A stretch of 64,000 bases of DNA from Hyphomonadaceae bacterium (GCA_016791445.1 JAEUMP010000016.1:124001-188000); one strand, 5' to 3'; positions 36,238-45,116 are shown, numbered from the stretch's first letter. Numbers and translations are program-made. The notes: a model not told the origin generated them from the letters alone.

Positions 36238-36788
36238 GATTCCTCTACCTCACCTTTGCTCTTGGCCAGCGCGTCCGCCGCTTCGGCGGCCTTGGCGCGG
36301 CGCAAATCCTCTTCGATCAATCTGTCGGTCAGCATGAGGCGGGCCTCGCTGATCCACGCGAACGGGAACGACACGTCAGCGCCGTCCACCGTCATCGTCA
36401 CCTGATCGCCGCTGACGCCGGCGATGTTCCCGCGATAGCGCCGACGCCCGTCGACGCCCGCGGACAATTCGATCTTCGCCTCGTGACCCGTAAAGCGCGC
36501 GAAATCCTCGATCCGCACCAGCGGCCGGTCGATGCCGGGAGAGGAGACCTCGAGGTCGTAGAAGCCCTTGATCGGATCTTCCGCATCCAGCACCGGCGAG
36601 ATCGCACGCGAGAGCTTCGAGCAGTCGTCGATGTTCATCGTGCCGTCGCTAAGGCGCTCGGCCATGATCTGCAGCCGCTTGCGGCGCAGGCCCGACAAAC
36701 GGACGCGCACGAGCGCATAGCCGACGTCCGCCGCCGCCGGTTCCAGCAGCGCGATGACCTTTTCCTCGAGGGGGTTGGATGCCCGCAA
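36234..36788 (-). CDS. rimP: Ribosome maturation factor RimP
   Basis: Needed for assembly of the 30S head domain. The 184-residue protein has the family motifs LEPAAADVGYALVRVRLSG near residue 15, IDDCSKLSRAISPVLDAED near residue 53 and YDLEVSSPGIDRPLVRIEDF near residue 77, then the C-terminal Sm-like domain. The only plausible start is a TTG at 36788 with a weak upstream purine tract; the N-terminus is therefore uncertain by a few residues. First gene of the nusA-infB operon. Confidence 0.95.
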   Translation of the reverse strand: MRASNPLEEKVIALLEPAAADVGYALVRVRLSGLRRKRLQIMAERLSDGTMNIDDCSKLSRAISPVLDAEDPIKGFYDLEVSSPGIDRPLVRIEDFARFTGHEAKIELSAGVDGRRRYRGNIAGVSGDQVTMTVDGADVSFPFAWISEARLMLTDRLIEEDLRRAKAAEAADALAKSKGEVEES

Positions 36789-36815
36789 ACGTGAGACTTT
36801 CTGGCCCGGAATGTG

Positions 36816-36844
36816 AAAAACGGCGGCCCCTCCCGGGACCGCCG
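36816..36844 (-). terminator. Rho-independent terminator after trmB
   Basis: On the minus strand a stem CGGCGGTCCC / GGGGCCGCCG (one G-T pair, loop GGGA) is followed by TTTTT. It lies between trmB and rimP and would end trmB transcription before the rimP operon. Confidence 0.85.
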
Positions 36845-36900
36845 CCGCGCCCTCATCGAGAGCAGTCAGCGATGTTCTTGAGGCTCATATAGCGAGGCCA

Positions 36901-37590
36901 TCAGCCTTTGTCATTAGGACTCGCGCGAACGAACCGCAGCCACACCGGCGCGCAGTCGCCCAGCTTCTTCTCCTCGTACCGGGTGGTGACGTGGCCGGGC
37001 CACGCATTGCGCCAGTCGGCGGCGCATTCGGCGGTCCACCGGAAGCGGGGGTCGCGGACGACGTGTTCCAGCGCGGTGGCGGCGTAATTGGCCCAGTCGG
37101 TGGCGAAGCGCACCTCCCCGCCCGGCTTCACCACGCGAGCGAGGGCTGAGACGAAGTCCGGCTGCACCAGCCGGCGCTTGTGATGGCGGGCCTTGGGCCA
37201 GGGATCGGGGAAGAGAATGTCGACGCGGTCGAGGCTCGCGTCCGGCAGGGCGGCGATGACGTCCCGCGCGTCGCCCATGTGGATGCGGACGTTCGAGAGC
37301 CCCGCCTCGTCGATATGACGCAGGCACGAGCCCACGCCGTTGAGGAACGGCTCGACGCCGATAAAGCCGTGATCTGGGTGCGCGGCCGCCTGCGCGGCGA
37401 GATGCTCGCCGCCGCCGAAGCCGATTTCCAATACGAAAGTTCGGCGTTCGGGGAACAGCGCGCGCGGATCGAGCGGCGCCGACAGGTCCACCGACAGTGT
37501 CGGCAGCAGCGTCTCGATGAGCTTCTCCTGCCTCGGCTTCAGCGCCCGCGCCTTGATGCGACCGTAGGAACGGAGCGGCGGGTGCGTCAC
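36901..37590 (-). CDS. trmB: tRNA (guanine-N7-)-methyltransferase
   Basis: Methylates G46 of tRNAs using S-adenosylmethionine. The 229-residue protein has motif I in VLEIGFGGGEHLAAQA near residue 53, the family-specific DILFPDPWPKARHHKRRLVQ near residue 124 and RFATDWANYA near residue 160. The start is GTG, one base after the upstream NTF2-like stop codon. The two genes therefore form a short operon that ends at the terminator at 36816. Confidence 0.97.
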   Translation of the reverse strand: MTHPPLRSYGRIKARALKPRQEKLIETLLPTLSVDLSAPLDPRALFPERRTFVLEIGFGGGEHLAAQAAAHPDHGFIGVEPFLNGVGSCLRHIDEAGLSNVRIHMGDARDVIAALPDASLDRVDILFPDPWPKARHHKRRLVQPDFVSALARVVKPGGEVRFATDWANYAATALEHVVRDPRFRWTAECAADWRNAWPGHVTTRYEEKKLGDCAPVWLRFVRASPNDKG

Positions 37591-37591
37591 G

Positions 37592-37984
37592 TCAGCCCGC
37601 GAGCTTCGCGAGCATCTCGCCCATCAGGCGATGCAGCATGTTGATGGCCTTGAGCGGCCGCACCATCACCTTGAAGTGGATGATCTTGCCGGCGTCGTCG
37701 AAGGTGATGATGTCGACGCCGTTGATGGCGATGCCCTCGATCTCGTTCGTGAACTCCAGCACGACGCCGTTCGCGCTGCGCCATTCGCCCACATAGCGGA
37801 AGCCCGGACCGCCCAGCACCTTCTCGGCGCTCGCGAGGTATTTGAATGTGATGTCCCTGCCCCGCTGCGGCGTATGCACGACGGGGCTTTCGAACACGGC
37901 GTCCGGGTGCAGCATGTCCCACAGCGCACTCGCGTCATGGGTGACCATGTAGTCCTTCCAGCGGGCGAGGGCGGCGTCGATCAT
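37592..37984 (-). CDS. NTF2/SnoaL-like domain protein (130 aa)
   Basis: A small alpha+beta cone protein: MIDAALARWKDYMVTHDASA, then LWDMLHPDAVFESPVVHTPQ and FTNEIEGIAINGVDIITFDD show the usual helix pair and sheet of SnoaL-like domains. Such proteins bind or isomerise small hydrophobic ligands; the ligand is unknown. The start at 37984 is preceded by GGAGGACCCC. It is immediately followed by trmB (1-nt gap). Confidence 0.75.
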   Translation of the reverse strand: MIDAALARWKDYMVTHDASALWDMLHPDAVFESPVVHTPQRGRDITFKYLASAEKVLGGPGFRYVGEWRSANGVVLEFTNEIEGIAINGVDIITFDDAGKIIHFKVMVRPLKAINMLHRLMGEMLAKLAG

Positions 37985-38028
37985 GGGGTCCTCCGGCGGG
38001 GCCGATAGACCCCGGCAGGCCGGACCGG

Positions 38029-38112
38029 TCAAGCGAGCGCGAGGTAGAGCCCCGCTCCGGCGATCGCGATCAGGCCGAGCGCCACGCCCAGGATCAGGTG
38101 CATCACGCACAT
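38029..38112 (-). CDS. Possible 27-residue membrane micro-protein
   Basis: In the 323-bp gap between the NTF2-like gene and the SDR gene, an ATG at 38112 with GAAGG about 5 nt upstream opens a 27-codon frame (MCVMHLILGVALGLIAIAGA, then GLYLALA). It would be one transmembrane helix. The same frame is open for about 35 codons further upstream without a usual start codon. No independent support; the rest of the gap holds nothing else I can name. Confidence 0.3.
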   Translation of the reverse strand: MCVMHLILGVALGLIAIAGAGLYLALA

Positions 38113-38307
38113 CACGACCTTCGGGCTGAATCCGGCGTCCGCGATATCGGCGTCTTCGGCGTTGCAGGTGTGGGTCTGGTTGATCGTGGCCGTCGCTCCG
38201 TCATCTCCCTCAGCAGTACGACCGCGCCCGTCCCTTCGTTACGCTGCGGCGCCTTGCGGGCGCAGGCGGGAGGCGTTTCAGTCCGCGCCAAACAAGGGGA
38301 GGAAATC

Positions 38308-39060
38308 ATGTCGCTTCAAGGTCGCGTCGCCCTCGTCACCGGCGCCAGCCGCGGCATCGGGCGCGCCATCGCGCTCGCGCTCGCGGAGGACGGGGCGGAT
38401 GTGGCGGTGAACTACCGCCGGGAGTCGGAGGAAGCCGAAAAAGTCGCCGCCGATATCCGCGCCATGGGGCGCCGGGCGTTCACGGTCGGCGCGTCCGTCG
38501 ACGACTACGACGCCTGCGTGACGATGGCGAAGCTGGTCGAGGACACGCTCGGGCCCGTCTCGATCCTCGTGAACAACGCCGGCATCGCGAGCCGCGGCAA
38601 CAGCGTCTTCGACACCGATCCCGCCGAGATGATGCGCGTGATGGGCGTCCATGCGCTGGGCCCCTTCTATGCCTCGAAAGCGATCCTGCCGCAGATGCGC
38701 ACTCAGCCGCGCGGCGACATCATCGTCATCTCGTCCATCGCCACGCTGCACCACGCCGCGCGCGGCGCGCCCTACAACATGGGCAAGGCGGCCGGAGAAT
38801 CCCTCGCGCTCACCCTCGCCAAGGAAGAACGCGAACACGGCATCTACGTGAACATCGTCGCGCCGCCGCTGACGGATACCGACATGGGCCAACGTCTCGC
38901 GAAGGCGCGCGGCACGGCGGCCATACACGACCTCGACAAGGCGTCCCCCTTCGGCCACGTCTGTTCCCCGCAGGAAATCGCGAACGTCGTGCGGTTTCTG
39001 GTCTCCCCGCTGAACACTTATGTGAGCGGCGAGAAGATCAGCGTTCACGGGGGCGGGTGA
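38308..39060 (+). CDS. Short-chain dehydrogenase/reductase
   Basis: A 250-residue classical SDR oxidoreductase. The cofactor motif VTGASRGIGRAIALAL is near residue 10, the NNAG motif ILVNNAGIASRG near residue 87, the catalytic Ser in IIVISSIATLHH near residue 138 and the Tyr-x3-Lys in PYNMGKAAGES near residue 153. The Arg following the first Rossmann strand favours NADPH. It resembles FabG-like 3-oxoacyl-ACP reductases, but the substrate is not determinable. GGGGAGGAAATC precedes the ATG. Monocistronic. Confidence 0.88.
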   Translation: MSLQGRVALVTGASRGIGRAIALALAEDGADVAVNYRRESEEAEKVAADIRAMGRRAFTVGASVDDYDACVTMAKLVEDTLGPVSILVNNAGIASRGNSVFDTDPAEMMRVMGVHALGPFYASKAILPQMRTQPRGDIIVISSIATLHHAARGAPYNMGKAAGESLALTLAKEEREHGIYVNIVAPPLTDTDMGQRLAKARGTAAIHDLDKASPFGHVCSPQEIANVVRFLVSPLNTYVSGEKISVHGGG

Positions 39061-39084
39061 GCTTTCCACCCTCCCCAAGTCCTT

Positions 39085-39196
39085 CCGTCATTCCGGACAA
39101 CGCGAAGCGTTGATCCGGAACCCAGCAGACCGGACGAGACGGCTCGCTTGAACCCCTGGGTTCCGGGTTCGACCTCCGGTCGCCCCGGAATGACGG
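39085..39196. repeat. Large nested intergenic inverted repeat
   Basis: Outer arms CCGTCATTCCGG (39085-39096) and CCGGAATGACGG (39185-39196) are perfectly complementary. Inner arms CCGGAACCCAG (39115-39125) and CTGGGTTCCGG (39156-39166) are too. Such CATTCCGG...CCGGAATG elements are common in alphaproteobacterial genomes. It fills the gap between the convergent SDR and mutM genes. Confidence 0.75.
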
Positions 39197-39220
39197 CTCA
39201 AACTTGCAGGAATGCGCCCG

Positions 39221-40078
39221 TCAGCGCTGACACTTCGCGCAATAAAACGTCGAGCGCCCGCCCTGCACGATCCGCGAGATCGGCGCAGCGCAATTCGGAC
39301 ACGGCTCGCCTTCTCGGCCATAGACCTTGAACCGGTGCTGGAAGTAGCCGAGCGCGCCGTCGACAGTGGCGTAGTCCCGCAGCGTGGAGCCGCCGGCCTC
39401 GATGGCTTCGTTGAGCACGTCACGCACGGTCGTGGTCAAGTGCTCCAGACGCCCCGCCGCGATGCGGCCCGCCGCGCGCTTCGGCGAAATGTTCGAACGG
39501 AAGAGCGCCTCGCAGACATAGATGTTGCCGAGGCCCGCGACGATGCGCTGATCCAGCAGCGTCGCCTTCACATTCTGCTTCTTGCCGGCGAACGCACGCG
39601 CAAGGTGCTCGGCGTGAAACGTGTTTCCCAGCGGCTCCGGCCCGAGCCCCGCGAAGTACGCGTGCGCTTCGAGGTCTTCGGTGGGGATGAGCGTCATGTA
39701 ACCGAAGCGGCGGGGGTCGTTGTATTCGACGCGATCGCCGCGATCGGTCACCAGCACGACGTGCGTGTGCGCCGGGTCGGGCGCATCGGCATAGTAGAAC
39801 TCGCCGGGCCGGACCGTTCCTTTCTTCGCGAGGATGGTGAAGCGCCCCGACATGCCGAGATGCGCGACGAGGCTCTCGCCCGTGTCGAGCGGCGCCACGA
39901 GATACTTCGCGCGACGATCGAGCCGCAGGACTTTCGCGCCTTCAAGCCGCTCCGCAAAACGCTCCGGCAACGCAAAGCGCAGATCCGGGCGCCGCGCCTC
40001 CGCACGCTTCAGGCGACGGCCCTCAAGCACGGGCGCAAGCCCGCGTCGGACGGTCTCGACTTCGGGAAGCTCAGGCAT
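39221..40078 (-). CDS. mutM: Formamidopyrimidine-DNA glycosylase (Fpg/MutM)
   Basis: Removes 8-oxoguanine and formamidopyrimidines and nicks the abasic site. The 285-residue protein begins PELPEVETVRRGL, with Pro2 as the catalytic nucleophile and Glu3 after it. It has the conserved Lys in the beta-hairpin loop region, the helix-two-turn-helix LDQRIVAGLGNIYVCEALFR near residue 166, and the C-terminal zinc finger CPNC ... YCAKC. Divergent from ubiE, an arrangement usual in alphaproteobacteria. Confidence 0.97.
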   Translation of the reverse strand: MPELPEVETVRRGLAPVLEGRRLKRAEARRPDLRFALPERFAERLEGAKVLRLDRRAKYLVAPLDTGESLVAHLGMSGRFTILAKKGTVRPGEFYYADAPDPAHTHVVLVTDRGDRVEYNDPRRFGYMTLIPTEDLEAHAYFAGLGPEPLGNTFHAEHLARAFAGKKQNVKATLLDQRIVAGLGNIYVCEALFRSNISPKRAAGRIAAGRLEHLTTTVRDVLNEAIEAGGSTLRDYATVDGALGYFQHRFKVYGREGEPCPNCAAPISRIVQGGRSTFYCAKCQR

Positions 40079-40152
40079 CGGGAACAGCGACGGATCGGCG
40101 CGACATCAGTCCTCATGTAGCGATTTCAGGCCTCTACGCCTAATCTCCACCC

Positions 40153-40929
40153 ATGGCCTCCAATCCCAGCTCCCCCACCGACGACCTCGCCTCGTTCGGC
40201 TTCGAAGACGTCCCCGCCGCCGAGAAGGCCGGCAAGGTGCGCGAGGTCTTCGACCGCGTCGCCAGTCGTTACGACTTGATGAATGACCTCATGTCCGCAG
40301 GCATGCACCGGCTCTGGAAGGACGCCGCGGTCGCGCGGCTCAACCCCCGTCCGGGAGAGGTGATCCTCGACGTGGCGGGCGGCACCGGCGACATCGCCCG
40401 GCGGATTCAGAAGCGGGTGGAGGCGATCCGGCGGCGTCGCGGCGGGGAACTGGCCGACATCCATGTGTGCGACATCAACGAGGAAATGCTGGAGGCCGGC
40501 CGACGCCGGGGTGAGGAAGGCTTCACCTGGAAGCAGGCGGACGCCGAGGCCATGCCCTTCCCGGACGGCTTCGCGAACGCCTACGTCATCAGTTTCGGAA
40601 TCCGGAACGTCACCGACATCCCCAAGGCGCTCAAGGAGGCGCACCGCGTCCTGAAGCCCGGCGGGCGCTTTCTGTGCCTCGAATTCTCCCGGATGGCGAT
40701 TGGGGGCGTGGCCGAGGCCTATGACGCCTATTCCTTCAACGTCATCCCGAAAATCGGGAAGCTGGTGGCCAAGGACGAGGCCTCCTACCGCTATCTCGTG
40801 GAATCCATTCGGCGTTTTCCGGATCAGGAAACCTTTTCGGGCATGATTCGGGACGCGGGATTCGCCCGCGTCGGCTACCGGAACTTCGCAGGCGGAGCGA
40901 CGGCGCTGCATTGGGGCTTTGTGGTCTGA
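40153..40929 (+). CDS. ubiE: Demethylubiquinone/demethylmenaquinone methyltransferase UbiE
   Basis: The C-methyltransferase of ubiquinone synthesis. The 258-residue protein has the SAM motif [16 protein letters not shown] near residue 72 and the family signatures [20 protein letters not shown] near residue 34 and [20 protein letters not shown] near residue 148. The C-terminus ALHWGFVV is usual for UbiE. It is 3 nt upstream of ubiB, so the two are certainly cotranscribed. Confidence 0.97.
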   Translation: MASNPSSPTDDLASFGFEDVPAAEKAGKVREVFDRVASRYDLMNDLMSAGMHRLWKDAAVARLNPRPGEVILDVAGGTGDIARRIQKRVEAIRRRRGGELADIHVCDINEEMLEAGRRRGEEGFTWKQADAEAMPFPDGFANAYVISFGIRNVTDIPKALKEAHRVLKPGGRFLCLEFSRMAIGGVAEAYDAYSFNVIPKIGKLVAKDEASYRYLVESIRRFPDQETFSGMIRDAGFARVGYRNFAGGATALHWGFVV

Positions 40930-40932
40930 AGC

Positions 40933-42540
40933 ATGTTTGACTGGATCGGGCATACTTGGAGGCTGTTGCGGGTGGCGGTGACGCTGCTCCGCTACGACGC
41001 CCTTTTGCCCGCCGAATACCAGAGCCGCATGCCGTGGTGGGCGCAGGGACTTTCCAAGGTGCTGCGTATCTTCGCGCGCCCGAAACGCGGACAATCGCCC
41101 GGCGAACGCCTCGGCGACGCGCTCGAACGGCTCGGCCCGGCTTACGTCAAACTCGGCCAGTTCCTCGCAACGCGGCCCGATTTCATCGGCGTGACGGCGG
41201 CGCAGGATCTCGCGCGCCTGAAAGACCGCATGGCGCCGTTCTCACGGGAAAAGGCGCTCGACACGATCAACGCGGAGTTCGGCGGCACCGTCGACATCTT
41301 CGGCGAGCACTTCTCCGACGCCATGGCTGCCGCTTCGATTGCGCAGGTGCACCAGGCGCGGCCGGAACGGTCGCATCCCGTCGCCGTGAAGATCCTGCGC
41401 CCGCGCATCGAACGGAAGATGGCGAAGGAAATGGGCGCGCTCCATTTCGGCGCGCGCCTCATCGAGACGTTCATTCCCGCCTCGCGACGTCTCGAACCCG
41501 TGCAGTTCATGGAGACGGTGACGACCGCGCTGGAGCGCGAACTCGATCTGCGTCTCGAAGCGGGCGCAGCTGCTGAGTTCAAGGAAGTCGCGGAAAAGGA
41601 CGGTTTTCTCGCTGTTCCCGCCATTGACTGGTCGCGCTCCGGCAAGCGCGTGATGACGCTGGACTGGATCGAAGGCACGCCGCTGACCGACAAGCGCGCG
41701 CTGGCCGCCGCCGGCGCCGATCTTCCGGGTCTGGCGATTTCAGTGACGCGCGGCTTTCTCGCGGCGGCGCTCGACCACGGCTTTTTCCACGCCGACATGC
41801 ACGAGGGAAACCTCATCTACGGCAAGGACGGCAAGCTCTGGGTCGTCGACTTCGGCATCATGGGCCGCATCGGCCACAAGGAACGCCGCTACCTCGCGGA
41901 AATCCTCTATGGCTTCCTGCGCCGCGACTACAAGCGCGTGGCCGAAGTGCACTCGGAGGCCGGCTACGTGCCGGAGCGCTTTACTGTCGAGGAATTCGCC
42001 CAGGCGCTCCGCGCCATCGGCGAGCCGATTTTCGGCAAGACGGCGGAAGAAGTCTCCATGTCCAAGCTGCTGCTGCAGCTCTTCGACGTGACGCACATGT
42101 TCGGCATGCGCCTGCGGCCCGAACTCGTTCTGCTGCAGAAGACGATGGTTCAGGTCGAAGGCGTGTCGCGCACGCTCGACCCGCGTCACGACATGTGGGC
42201 GGCCGCGCGTCCGATTGTGGAGCGCTGGGTGCGGCGCGAACTCGGCGCGGAATCCACTGCGCGCCGAGCCATCGACGAGGCCGGCGCGGGTTTCGGCGCG
42301 CTGCGCCGCCTGCCGCAGACGCTCGCGGCGCTCGAAGGCGCGGCGAACTCCATCCGGGAAAACTCGAACCCGCCACAGGAGCGGATCCCCTTCCAGTGGC
42401 GCCACTTCTGGGTGGGCGCGCTGACGGGCGTGCTCGTCATGCTGATGCTTATGGTCTCCAACGCCCCGCGCACGCCGGAGCCGATGCGGCCGGCAGCGGT
42501 GGAGGCGAAGACCGCGACGACCGAAACCGTCACCAAGTAA
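40933..42540 (+). CDS. ubiB: Ubiquinone biosynthesis kinase-like regulator UbiB
   Basis: An atypical protein-kinase-like ATPase of the ABC1/ADCK family needed for ubiquinone synthesis. The 535-residue protein has the family motif AYVKLGQFLATRPD near residue 74, the Ala-rich loop AAASIAQVHQARPE near residue 133 and the kinase-like segments KILRPRIERKMAKE, HADMHEGNLIYGKDG and WVVDFGIMGRIG near residues 285-315. It ends in one C-terminal membrane helix (WVGALTGVLVMLMLMV), usual for UbiB. Follows ubiE by 3 nt. Confidence 0.96.
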   Translation: MFDWIGHTWRLLRVAVTLLRYDALLPAEYQSRMPWWAQGLSKVLRIFARPKRGQSPGERLGDALERLGPAYVKLGQFLATRPDFIGVTAAQDLARLKDRMAPFSREKALDTINAEFGGTVDIFGEHFSDAMAAASIAQVHQARPERSHPVAVKILRPRIERKMAKEMGALHFGARLIETFIPASRRLEPVQFMETVTTALERELDLRLEAGAAAEFKEVAEKDGFLAVPAIDWSRSGKRVMTLDWIEGTPLTDKRALAAAGADLPGLAISVTRGFLAAALDHGFFHADMHEGNLIYGKDGKLWVVDFGIMGRIGHKERRYLAEILYGFLRRDYKRVAEVHSEAGYVPERFTVEEFAQALRAIGEPIFGKTAEEVSMSKLLLQLFDVTHMFGMRLRPELVLLQKTMVQVEGVSRTLDPRHDMWAAARPIVERWVRRELGAESTARRAIDEAGAGFGALRRLPQTLAALEGAANSIRENSNPPQERIPFQWRHFWVGALTGVLVMLMLMVSNAPRTPEPMRPAAVEAKTATTETVTK

Positions 42541-42589
42541 CGCCGCGCCGACCTGGACGGCACTGGTCTTGGCCACACAGGCGCGTTAT

Positions 42590-44008
42590 ATGTCCAATAT
42601 GGACAAAAAGAACGCGCCGCCGCCCGAAGACCCCGCCGAGTGGCAGGTGGCCGAGGCGAAAAACCGTTTCTCCGAACTGATGACCAGGGCGCTGACCGAG
42701 GGCCCGCAGCGGGTCCGGCGGCGGAAAGAGACCGTGGTCGTCATGGCGGAGGGGGCCGAGGCCGGGCCGGCGCTCGCGCCGGAAGCCTTCCCCCTTCACG
42801 CCATCGAGCCCGCTACCGAGCGGCGAGTGCTGCTGGTCATCGGCGGGGGGATAGCGGCCTATAAGTGCCTGGAGCTGATCCGGCTGCTGGCGAAATCGGG
42901 CGTGCGCACGCGAGCGATCCTGACCAATGCGGCTTCGCACTTCGTCACCCCGCTCTCGGTCGGCTCGCTGACGGAAGACAAGGTCTATCGCGAGCTCTTC
43001 GACCTCACGGACGAAGCAGAGATGGGCCACATCCAGCTTTCGCGCAGCGCCGATCTGGTGGTCGTGGCGCCGGCCACGGCGGACCTGATGGCGAAAGCCG
43101 CCAACGGCCTCGCCAACGATCTCGCCTCGACGACGCTGCTCGCCACCGACAAGCCGGTGCTGATGGCGCCGGCGATGAATGTGCGCATGTGGCGGCACGC
43201 GGCGACGCAGCGCAATCTGAAGCAACTCAAGGCGGACGGCGTGCGCTTCATCGGCCCGGACGAGGGCGCGATGGCCTGCGGCGAGTTCGGGCCCGGCCGC
43301 ATGGCGGAACCGCAGGCGATCCACGACGCGATCCTTTCCTTCTACGTCGAGCGGAAATCCGGCCGCCCGCTCGCGGGCAAGCGCGTCCTCGTCACCGCAG
43401 GCCCGACGCTCGAACAGATCGATCCCGTGCGCTTCATCTCCAATCGCTCGTCGGGCAAGCAAGGTTATGCGATCGCCGAAGCGCTGGCGCGGCTCGGCGC
43501 GGATGTGCGTCTGGTGTCCGGCCCGGTGGCGCTGCCAGATCCGGCGGGCGTGAACACCGTGCGCGTGGAAAGCGCGCGCGAAATGCTCGCCGCGTGCGAA
43601 GCCGCGCTGCCGGCGGACGCGGCGGTGTGCGTGGCGGCGGTCGCCGACTGGCGGCCGCAATCCGCGGCGTCGAAAAAGATCAAGAAAGGCGCCGACGGGC
43701 CGCCGCCCATCGCGCTGACCGAAAACCCGGACATTCTCGCGACACTGTCGAAGCTCAAGCCCCACCGCCCGCGCCTAGTCGTCGGCTTTGCGGCGGAAAC
43801 CAACGACGTCGAAGCCCATGCGAAAACGAAACTCGCAAAGAAAGGCTGCGACTGGATCGTCGCCAACGACGTCAGCGGCGATGTGATGGGCGGCGACGCG
43901 AACGAGGTCATGATCATCCGCGCCAAAGGCGTCACGCGCTGGCCGCAGATGGCGAAAACCGCCGTGGCCGACGCCCTCGCCCGCGAGATCGCGACCGCGC
44001 TGGGGTGA
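42590..44008 (+). CDS. coaBC: CoaBC (phosphopantothenoylcysteine decarboxylase/synthetase) with N-terminal Phd/YefM-like antitoxin segment
   Basis: Makes 4'-phosphopantetheine for CoA synthesis. The CoaC half begins near residue 79 and has [18 protein letters not shown], the catalytic His in [30 protein letters not shown] and the Cys in [14 protein letters not shown]. The CoaB half has [20 protein letters not shown] and [12 protein letters not shown] and the Lys-rich [12 protein letters not shown]. Unusually, residues 18-54 ([18 protein letters not shown], then [18 protein letters not shown]) match the DNA-binding part of Phd/YefM antitoxins. The ATG at 42590 was chosen; a palindrome covers it. 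Downstream of ubiE-ubiB by 49 nt. Confidence 0.92.
   Translation: MSNMDKKNAPPPEDPAEWQVAEAKNRFSELMTRALTEGPQRVRRRKETVVVMAEGAEAGPALAPEAFPLHAIEPATERRVLLVIGGGIAAYKCLELIRLLAKSGVRTRAILTNAASHFVTPLSVGSLTEDKVYRELFDLTDEAEMGHIQLSRSADLVVVAPATADLMAKAANGLANDLASTTLLATDKPVLMAPAMNVRMWRHAATQRNLKQLKADGVRFIGPDEGAMACGEFGPGRMAEPQAIHDAILSFYVERKSGRPLAGKRVLVTAGPTLEQIDPVRFISNRSSGKQGYAIAEALARLGADVRLVSGPVALPDPAGVNTVRVESAREMLAACEAALPADAAVCVAAVADWRPQSAASKKIKKGADGPPPIALTENPDILATLSKLKPHRPRLVVGFAAETNDVEAHAKTKLAKKGCDWIVANDVSGDVMGGDANEVMIIRAKGVTRWPQMAKTAVADALAREIATALG
42591..42605. promoter_or_regulatory. Palindromic operator over the coaBC start codon
   Basis: TGTCCA-ATA-TGGACA is a perfect 6-bp inverted repeat with a 3-base spacer. 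It overlaps the ATG at 42590 and the next in-frame ATG at 42599. Operators of this type are usual at antitoxin promoters, so binding by the antitoxin-like head of the gene product is plausible. Inference. Confidence 0.5.
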
Positions 44009-44049
44009 GCCTGCTTGCATCGCGCGGATCGCCGGTGCACCACATCTGC

Positions 44050-44205
44050 GCATCATCGGTGTCGGGAACGCGGTGCAATTCCGCGGCTGTCCCCGCAACT
44101 GTAGGCGGCGAGCGACGGTTCACTGCGCGCCACTGGGAGCTGATCCCGGGAAGGCCAGAACCATCGTGATGACCCGCAAGCCAGGAGACCGGCCGGTGAT
44201 CGTCG
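44050..44205 (+). ncRNA. Cobalamin (B12) riboswitch
   Basis: All conserved blocks are in order: GGTGTCGGGAACGCGGTGCA near 44059, CCGCGGCTGTCCCCGCAACT near 44091, a GCCACTGGGAGCTGATCC stretch near 44130, GGGAAGGCCAGAA near 44148, and the B12 box GCAAGCCAGGAGACC at 44176-44190. It lies in the 271-nt gap between coaBC and btuF and is oriented towards btuFCD. Adenosylcobalamin binding should reduce btuFCD expression, as for other members of this class. GC-rich inverted repeats downstream (about 44185-44265) could form the switching hairpin over the btuF start. Confidence 0.93.
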
Positions 44206-44279
44206 TCATGCCCGCGGCCGGGTGAGCCGAAGGCAGCGGGTCACCGCGCGACGACACATGGTCGTTCGTGGGAGTCCCG

Positions 44280-45116
44280 ATGCGTCGCATCCTCATCGCC
44301 GTCGCCCTTGCGCTTTGCGTCGCGCCCGCCGCCGCGAAGCCGCCGCAGCGCGTCATGTCGATCAATCTGTGCACCGACCAGCTCGCGCTCATGCTGCTGC
44401 CGCCGGAGCGCATCGTGTCAGTATCGTGGCTCGCGCGCGATCCCGCGCTGTCGGCGATGGCGGACGCCGCGCGCCGCGTGCCGATCAACCACGGGGCCTC
44501 CGAGGAAGTGTTGCGCGCGCGTCCCGACATGGTGCTCGCTGGAACCTTCACCACACGCACGACCGTTGAGACGCTGCGCGCGCTCGGCGCGCCGCTGGTC
44601 GAGGCGCCGCCCGCAGAAAACTGGAACGACATCCGCCGCATCACGCGTGAGGTTGGCGAGGCGCTCGGCGAACGCGCGAAGGCCGAAGCGGCGCTGGCGC
44701 GCATGGACGCGACGCTCAACCGGCTCGCGGCGCAACAGCCGGCGTACAAGCCGGTCGTCGCGTTCTGGTCCGGCCCCGGCATGGCGCCCGGCGCCGGCAC
44801 GCTTTCCGACGCAGTCGTGCAGGCGGCGGGCGCCCGCAATCTTGCCCGCGAACTCGGCATCACCGGCTTCGGCACGCTTGACGCAGAGCGCCTCATCGCA
44901 GCGGCGCCGGACCTCCTCATCACCGCCCATGCGACGCCGGAACCCTCCTTGCGCAGCGAAGCCGCGCGTCATCCCGCCATCCGCCACCGCTGGCGCGATC
45001 GCATGATCAGCGTGCCTGAAGCGCTCACGAGCTGCGGCGGGCCATTCACCGCCGATGCGGTCGTCGCGCTGCGCGCCGAAATCGACAAGGCGCTGCCGAA
45101 CGGGCGCGCGCGATGA
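44280..45116 (+). CDS. btuF: Periplasmic B12-binding protein of the ABC importer
   Basis: A 278-residue class III solute-binding protein with a signal peptide (MRRILIAVALALCVAPAAAK, to about residue 19). Typical features are RVMSINLCTDQLALMLLPPE near residue 23, VGEALGERAKAEAALARM in the connecting helix and LITAHATPEP. The position behind a cobalamin riboswitch and before FecCD-type permease and ATPase genes argues for a vitamin B12 or cobinamide ligand rather than a siderophore. Overlaps btuC by ATGA. Confidence 0.88.
   Translation: MRRILIAVALALCVAPAAAKPPQRVMSINLCTDQLALMLLPPERIVSVSWLARDPALSAMADAARRVPINHGASEEVLRARPDMVLAGTFTTRTTVETLRALGAPLVEAPPAENWNDIRRITREVGEALGERAKAEAALARMDATLNRLAAQQPAYKPVVAFWSGPGMAPGAGTLSDAVVQAAGARNLARELGITGFGTLDAERLIAAAPDLLITAHATPEPSLRSEAARHPAIRHRWRDRMISVPEALTSCGGPFTADAVVALRAEIDKALPNGRAR

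Noticed and set aside
34753-36405. A 550-codon open frame on the plus strand opposite nusA and rimP
   Set aside because: Antisense shadow of two well-recognised genes; no domain visible.
42590-44008. A complete toxin-antitoxin pair at coaBC
   Set aside because: Only the antitoxin-like segment is seen, fused to CoaBC. Neither neighbour (ubiB, btuFCD) is a toxin.
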